A stretch of 64,000 nucleotides of DNA from Streptomyces sp. GESEQ-4 (GTDB taxonomy: Bacteria > Actinomycetota > Actinomycetes > Streptomycetales > Streptomycetaceae). The stretch spans positions 186,001-250,000 of the forward strand of contig NZ_JAFFSU010000014.1 in assembly GCF_017948455.1 (NCBI RefSeq). Reading direction: 5' to 3'. The notes below the pieces were generated by a model that searched no databases, was not told the origin of the DNA, and saw only the letters and a list, made by a program, of their open reading frames with translations. Of this stretch, positions 59,861 to 64,000 are shown one piece after another (the first letter of the stretch is position 1; every line of letters begins with the position of its first letter). The translations under genes and the position numbers were made by a program.

Positions 59861-60859
59861 ATGTCTTCGACCGAACTCCCATCCGCGCCGGCCAGTAGTG
59901 CGCTCCCCAAGGTGTCGCCCGTCAGGGTCGCCGAGGGTGAGCGGCTCAGGTCGGTGCGGCTGCCGGGAATCACGCTGACGGTCCGGTCGAGGCCCGCGGC
60001 CCGCGCTGATCTGCCGCCCGCGCTGTACGTCCATGGACTCGGCGGTTCCTCACAGAACTGGTCGGGGCTGATGCCGCTGCTCGACGCGCATGTCGACAGT
60101 GAGGCCCTCGATCTGCCCGGCTTCGGCGATTCCCCGCCACCGGACGACGGCGACTACTCCGTCACCGCCCATGCTCGCGCGGTGATCCGCTATCTCGACT
60201 CCTCCGGGCGCGGGCCCGTGCACCTCTTCGGCAACTCGCTCGGCGGCGCGATCACCACCCGCGTCGCCGCCGTGCGCCCCGATCTGGTGCGTACGCTCAC
60301 GCTTGTGTCGCCCGCCCTTCCCGAACTGCGTGTCCAGCCCACCGCCGTCCCGACGGCCCTGCTGGCGCTGCCCGGTGTGGCGAGCCTGTTCACCCGGTAC
60401 AGCAGGGACTGGTCCGCGGAGCAGCGGGTGCGCGGGGTGATGGCGCTCTGCTACGGCGATCGCGGGCGTGTGACGCCCGAGGAGTTCGACAACGCCGTGG
60501 AGGAGATGGCGCGGCGGCTGCAACTGCCGTACTTCTGGGACGCCTTGGCACGCTCCGCGCGCGGGATCGTCAACGCGTACACGCTGGGCGGCCAGCACGG
60601 GCTGTGGCGCCAGGCCGAGCGCGTCCTCGCTCCGACCCTTCTCATATACGGCGGCCGGGACCAGCTTGTCGGCTACCGCATGGGCCAGAAGGCGACCCGT
60701 TCCTTCCGCTCCTCCCGGCTGGTGTCCTTGCCGGACGCCGGGCACGTGGCCATGATGGAGTACCCCGAGGTGGTGGCGCGGGCCTTCCAGGAACACCTCG
60801 CCGACACCGGTGAGTTGAGTGCCGTCACGGGGACCGCCGTCGAGACCGCGGGGAGCTGA
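59861..60859 (+). CDS. Alpha/beta hydrolase
   Basis: 332 residues from the ATG at 59861 with TAACAT 6 nt upstream. Oxyanion region VHGLGGSSQNW, nucleophile FGNSLGGA, acid GGRDQLV and histidine DAGHVAMME; a helical cap (RYSRDWSAEQRVRGVMALCY) covers the site. Resembles epoxide-hydrolase/esterase relatives such as mycobacterial hydrolases next to DUF3152 genes. The DUF3152 gene starts 8 bp downstream. Confidence 0.9.
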   Translation: MSSTELPSAPASSALPKVSPVRVAEGERLRSVRLPGITLTVRSRPAARADLPPALYVHGLGGSSQNWSGLMPLLDAHVDSEALDLPGFGDSPPPDDGDYSVTAHARAVIRYLDSSGRGPVHLFGNSLGGAITTRVAAVRPDLVRTLTLVSPALPELRVQPTAVPTALLALPGVASLFTRYSRDWSAEQRVRGVMALCYGDRGRVTPEEFDNAVEEMARRLQLPYFWDALARSARGIVNAYTLGGQHGLWRQAERVLAPTLLIYGGRDQLVGYRMGQKATRSFRSSRLVSLPDAGHVAMMEYPEVVARAFQEHLADTGELSAVTGTAVETAGS

Positions 60860-60867
60860 GGGGCGAG

Positions 60868-62409
60868 GTGGGACGCCACAGTCGGCGCGGACCTGCGCCC
60901 AAGGGCGCGGTCAAGGGTGGTTCTTCCGAGGGCACTCCAGCGCCTCGGAGTGCGCCGAGGGGTTCTGACGGTTCCTCTGGTCGGGGTGTGGGGAGGGCTC
61001 CTGACGGGCCCTCTGGTCGGGGTGTAGGAAGGGTTCCTGACGGACCCTCTGGGCGCGGTGGGCCGAGGGTTCCTGACAGCACGCCGGCGCATGGCTTTCC
61101 GAGGCTTGCGGAGGGGACGCCCGCGCATGGCTTCCCGCGGCTTCCCGACGGAACTCCCGCGCACGGTTTCCCGCGGCTTCCCGACGGTACGCCTGCCCAT
61201 GGCACCCCGCGGTTCCCCGACGGTACTCCCGCTCACGGCACCCCCCGTTACGCCGACGGCACGCCCGCGCGCGGGGTCCCTCAAGTCAGGGGTGGCCACC
61301 CGGAGCAGCGGGAACCCGGTGGGGGCTGGGGTGAGCCGAGGGGGCGCGGCGGGGGCGGGTACGGGGCTCCGGCCGGGCCCGGTGCCTCGATACCGCGACA
61401 GCGGCAGGCGCCTGGGGGCGGGCCGCGCCAGGAGTACGTCGAGGCCTTCGGCGAGGACGTCGACGTCTTCTCACCCCGTGCGCCCACCTCCTCCGATCCG
61501 TACGCCTCCGTCACCCACTGGTCCGGGGCGACCGGCATCGCGAACGACACCGAGGGCGACGCCGACGACGCGCCGCCCACCGGCGAACCCGCGCAGGCCA
61601 AGGGTGGCAAGGGGCGGACCTTCGCAGGGGTCGCGGCCCTCGCGGTCACGACCGTGCTGGCCGTCGTCGTGGCCGGCCAGGTCACCGGCGCGCGCGACGA
61701 CGACGCCGTGCAGTCGCAGTCCGCCACCGACCAAGGCCGGGACGCCCGTGACGGTGCCTCGCGCGCGGACGGGCGGCCGACGCCCTCCACGGCGCCGAGC
61801 GAGGCGACGCTGACGTATGCGCAGAAGATGGACCAGAAGTACCCGCTCAGCGCCAAGCTCGACGGCTCCGGCACGTTCGACGCGATCGCCGGTATCGACA
61901 AGGCGCCGAGTACGGGCCAGAAGTACACCTACCGCGTGGACGTGGAGCAGGGGCTCGGCCTCGACGGTGAACTCTTCGCGCGGGCCGTGCAGCAGACGCT
62001 CAACGACGACCGGAGCTGGGCCCACAGCGGCGCCCGTACCTTCGAGCGCATCTACTCCGGCAAGCCCGACTTCGTGATCACGCTCGCCAGCCCCGGCACC
62101 ACCGCCGAGTGGTGCGCCAAGTCCGGTCTGGACACGACCGAGGACAACGTGTCCTGCGACTCGGCGTCGACGGAACGCGTGATGATCAACGCGTATCGAT
62201 GGGCGCAGGGGGCGAAGACGTACGGCGATCAGATGTACGCGTACCGCCAGATGCTGATCAACCACGAGGTCGGCCACCGGCTCGGCTACGGCCACGTCAC
62301 CTGCGACAAGAACGGCGACCTCGCCCCTGTCATGCAGCAGCAGACCAAGTTCCTCGACCACGACGGGATCCGCTGCCGGGCCAATCCCTGGCCGTATCCC
62401 GGGAGTTGA
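60868..62409 (+). CDS. DUF3152 membrane-anchored metzincin-like protein with tandem 12-residue repeats
   Basis: 513 residues, GTG start 8 bp after the hydrolase. The cytoplasmic half is Gly/Arg/Pro-rich with about six copies of a 12-residue unit (DGTPAHGFPRLP, roughly 61065-61275). A transmembrane helix is near 252-272. The external DUF3152 domain contains the zinc motif HEVGHRLGYGH (His466, Glu467, His470, His476), the HExxHxxGxxH signature of metzincin-type peptidases, plus cysteines in SCD and TCD. Protease activity is predicted, not shown. Homologous to mycobacterial Rv3207c as I recall it. Confidence 0.88.
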   Translation: MGRHSRRGPAPKGAVKGGSSEGTPAPRSAPRGSDGSSGRGVGRAPDGPSGRGVGRVPDGPSGRGGPRVPDSTPAHGFPRLAEGTPAHGFPRLPDGTPAHGFPRLPDGTPAHGTPRFPDGTPAHGTPRYADGTPARGVPQVRGGHPEQREPGGGWGEPRGRGGGGYGAPAGPGASIPRQRQAPGGGPRQEYVEAFGEDVDVFSPRAPTSSDPYASVTHWSGATGIANDTEGDADDAPPTGEPAQAKGGKGRTFAGVAALAVTTVLAVVVAGQVTGARDDDAVQSQSATDQGRDARDGASRADGRPTPSTAPSEATLTYAQKMDQKYPLSAKLDGSGTFDAIAGIDKAPSTGQKYTYRVDVEQGLGLDGELFARAVQQTLNDDRSWAHSGARTFERIYSGKPDFVITLASPGTTAEWCAKSGLDTTEDNVSCDSASTERVMINAYRWAQGAKTYGDQMYAYRQMLINHEVGHRLGYGHVTCDKNGDLAPVMQQQTKFLDHDGIRCRANPWPYPGS

Positions 62410-62646
62410 GGTACCCCACAGGTACCCCACCCCAAGTCCGCCGTGCCGCGGTCTAACAAAACGTAACTGCTTGATCTCTTAGCGCGACCGAACGCGATCC
62501 GCACGGGAAAGTTACGACCGTTCACCCCTTTTGGTGGCGTGATGGACAACCGTCCGTCGCGCCACCGCCTTGTCCGCATACGTTCTTCCCGCTGCGAGCC
62601 GTCGAGTCAACGGCGGCTCCCCATACGGGAGATCGGGGGTGCACTT
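62410..62646. promoter_or_regulatory. Region before the glycosyltransferase gene, with hairpin
   Basis: 237 bp; includes a direct repeat of AGGTACCCCAC at 62410, an AT-richer stretch (62453-62480) likely to hold a promoter, and a 15-bp stem with two G-T wobbles (62533-62566, AACC loop) that could be a terminator or leader structure. Confidence 0.45.
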
Positions 62647-64000
62647 GTGCGCATCGGACTGCTTACGGAGGGTGGCTATCCGTATGCGAGCGGTGACGCC
62701 AGGCTCTGGTGCGACCGGCTCGTGCGCGGGCTCGGGCAGCACGAGTTCGATGTCTACGCGCTCAGCCGCAGTGCACACCAGGAGGACGAGGGCTGGGTGC
62801 CGCTGCCGTCGCAGGTCGGCCGGGTGCGGACGGCGCCGCTGTGGAGGGCCGAGGACGACGGTGTCCGGTACGGGCGGCGGGCGCGGCGGCGTTTCGCCGA
62901 CTGCTACGGCGAGTTGGCGGCTGCCCTGTGCGCGACGGGGGGCATCGGGGCGGAGGCAGCCCCTGAAGCAGGGGCCACCTCTGAGGTAGGGGCCACCTCC
63001 GTGGCGGACCGTTTCGGCAGTGCGCTGTACGGACTCGCCGAACTCGCCCGCGACGAGGGCGGCCTGGTGGGAGCGCTCCGCTCGGAAACCGCCGTACGCG
63101 CTCTCGAACGCGCCTGTCGCGCGCGCGGCGCCTTGCGCACGGCGCGGGAGGCGCGCGTACCCGAACTCCTCACCGTCGCCGCGCACCTGGAACGCGCCCT
63201 GCGCCCCCTGTCGCTCGACTGGTACGAGGACGACGGGCTCGGCTCGGTCGACCTGTGCCACGCGGCGTCCGGAGGGTCGGCCGCCCTGCCGGGGCTGATC
63301 GCCCGCCACTTCTCGGGCGTACCGCTGCTGGTGACCGAGTACGGCGTACACCTGCGCACGCACTACCTGACCGCCGGCGACGCACCACCCGCCGTACGGG
63401 CCCTGCTCGCGGCCTTCCACGGTCGGCTCGCCGCCGAGATCTACCGCCGGGCGGCCGTCATCACGCCCGGCAACTCGCACGCCCGCCGCTGGCAGGAGCG
63501 CTGCGGCGCCGATCGCGACAAGCTGCGCACGGTCTACCCGGGCATGGAGGCCGCCTGCTTCACGGAGGTGGGCGAGGCGCCGGAGTGCGTGGATCCGGAC
63601 ACCCTGGTCTGGGTCGGCCGGATCGAACCCACCAAGGACCTGGTCTCCCTGCTGCACGCCTTCGCGGAGGTCCGCAAGGAGGAACCGAAGACCCGGCTGC
63701 GGATCGTCGGCACCCCCTCGGGCGCCGAGGGCACGGCCTACCTGGCCCACTGCAAGGCGCTCGCCGCCCAGCTCTTCCCGGACGAGGCGGAGGGCCCGCA
63801 CTCGGTCGGCCGCAACCCGGTGGCCTTCGAGGAGATCGGCGGCCCCGAGGCTCCGACGCTCGCCGAGGCGTACGCCGGGGGAGCGGTGGCGGTCCTGTCC
63901 AGCGTCGTCGAGGGCTTCCCGATCGGCCTCGTCGAGGCCATGTTCTGCGGTCGCGCCACGGTGTCCACCGACGTCGGCGCCGTCGTGGAGGTCATCGGCG
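62647..64000 (+). CDS. Glycosyltransferase family 4 with DUF3492 N-terminal domain (3' end cut by window)
   Basis: 451 residues visible, open to the window end. The GTG at 62647 gives MRIGLLTEGGYPYASGDARL, the standard DUF3492/PelF-like start. The C-terminal GT4 Rossmann domain begins around ITPGNSHARRWQER and LVWVGRIEPTKDLVSLLHAF; the EX7E-type segment (SSVVEGFPIGLVEAMFCGRA) that binds the sugar nucleotide is present. It should transfer a sugar from a nucleotide donor in the cytoplasm. An alternative GTG at 62639 is out of frame. Confidence 0.9.
   Translation, partial: MRIGLLTEGGYPYASGDARLWCDRLVRGLGQHEFDVYALSRSAHQEDEGWVPLPSQVGRVRTAPLWRAEDDGVRYGRRARRRFADCYGELAAALCATGGIGAEAAPEAGATSEVGATSVADRFGSALYGLAELARDEGGLVGALRSETAVRALERACRARGALRTAREARVPELLTVAAHLERALRPLSLDWYEDDGLGSVDLCHAASGGSAALPGLIARHFSGVPLLVTEYGVHLRTHYLTAGDAPPAVRALLAAFHGRLAAEIYRRAAVITPGNSHARRWQERCGADRDKLRTVYPGMEAACFTEVGEAPECVDPDTLVWVGRIEPTKDLVSLLHAFAEVRKEEPKTRLRIVGTPSGAEGTAYLAHCKALAAQLFPDEAEGPHSVGRNPVAFEEIGGPEAPTLAEAYAGGAVAVLSSVVEGFPIGLVEAMFCGRATVSTDVGAVVEVIG

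Overview
The window is high-GC actinobacterial DNA and almost certainly comes from the conserved core of a Streptomyces chromosome. Coding third positions are overwhelmingly G or C. GTG and TTG starts, ATGA/GTGA stop-start overlaps and TANNNT boxes placed directly in front of leaderless starts are common. The window also carries a mycothiol gene (mshB), a BldK-type oligopeptide importer and a gene order I recall from the S. coelicolor SCO5115-SCO5181 interval. That correspondence is from memory and was not searched.

Layout. 1-14.2 kb: three oligopeptide/dipeptide ABC importers. Operon A (+, only its two ATPase genes are in the window, probably bldKD/bldKE) and operon C (+, a complete five-gene set) are close paralogues. 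Operon B (-, five genes, different binding-protein architecture) and a VOC gene lie between them. 14.3-18.1 kb: S9 prolyl-oligopeptidase-type peptidase, a 64-residue membrane protein, mshB and a small membrane protein. 18.2-24.4 kb: a membrane-anchored peptidoglycan-binding protein with a collagen-like linker, then a tightly coupled ABC-2 exporter plus NarL-type two-component operon. 24.4-32.2 kb: SirB1-type protein, GNAT, ferredoxin fdxA, the lysine/diaminopimelate genes dapC and dapE, two exported proteins, and a LOG-family hydrolase. 32.2-45.4 kb: a block in the same order as I recall in mycobacteria: a folP2-type gene, DivIVA-domain protein, tagA, enoyl-CoA hydratase, DUF3117, O-methyltransferase, sigE-like ECF factor, anti-sigma factor, htrA, tatB, mrp, DUF1003, MgtE_N/CBS. 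45.6-53.8 kb: lipoprotein, corA, SUFU-domain protein, PHP phosphoesterase, MarC, NYN-domain protein, hydrolase. 53.9-64 kb: DEAD-box helicase with a long basic repeat tail, ferritin-like protein, DUF3107, TetR, acidic protein, hydrolase, DUF3152 metzincin-like protein, and the start of a glycosyltransferase that runs off the window.

How the parts work together. The importers feed peptides, and BldK-type uptake also serves developmental signalling; the S9 peptidase next to operon C could process imported peptides. The sigma/anti-sigma/HtrA/TatB cluster is an envelope-stress and protein-export module, with a good ECF-type promoter in front of the sigma gene. CorA, the MgtE sensory fragment and DUF1003 suggest a magnesium-related neighbourhood.

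Most unusual features: a methyltransferase whose only well-placed start is ATT; a helicase whose best start is CTG; a seven-fold GDFEL repeat in the cytoplasmic region of HtrA; a substrate-binding protein anchored by a C-terminal helix rather than a lipid; five copies of a dispersed intergenic repeat, one of which supplies the C-terminus of tagA; and at least eight candidate leaderless promoters. I found no prophage, insertion sequence, CRISPR array, rRNA or convincing tRNA. Most of the window is ordinary core chromosome, and I do not see a clear-cut new defence or biosynthetic system.
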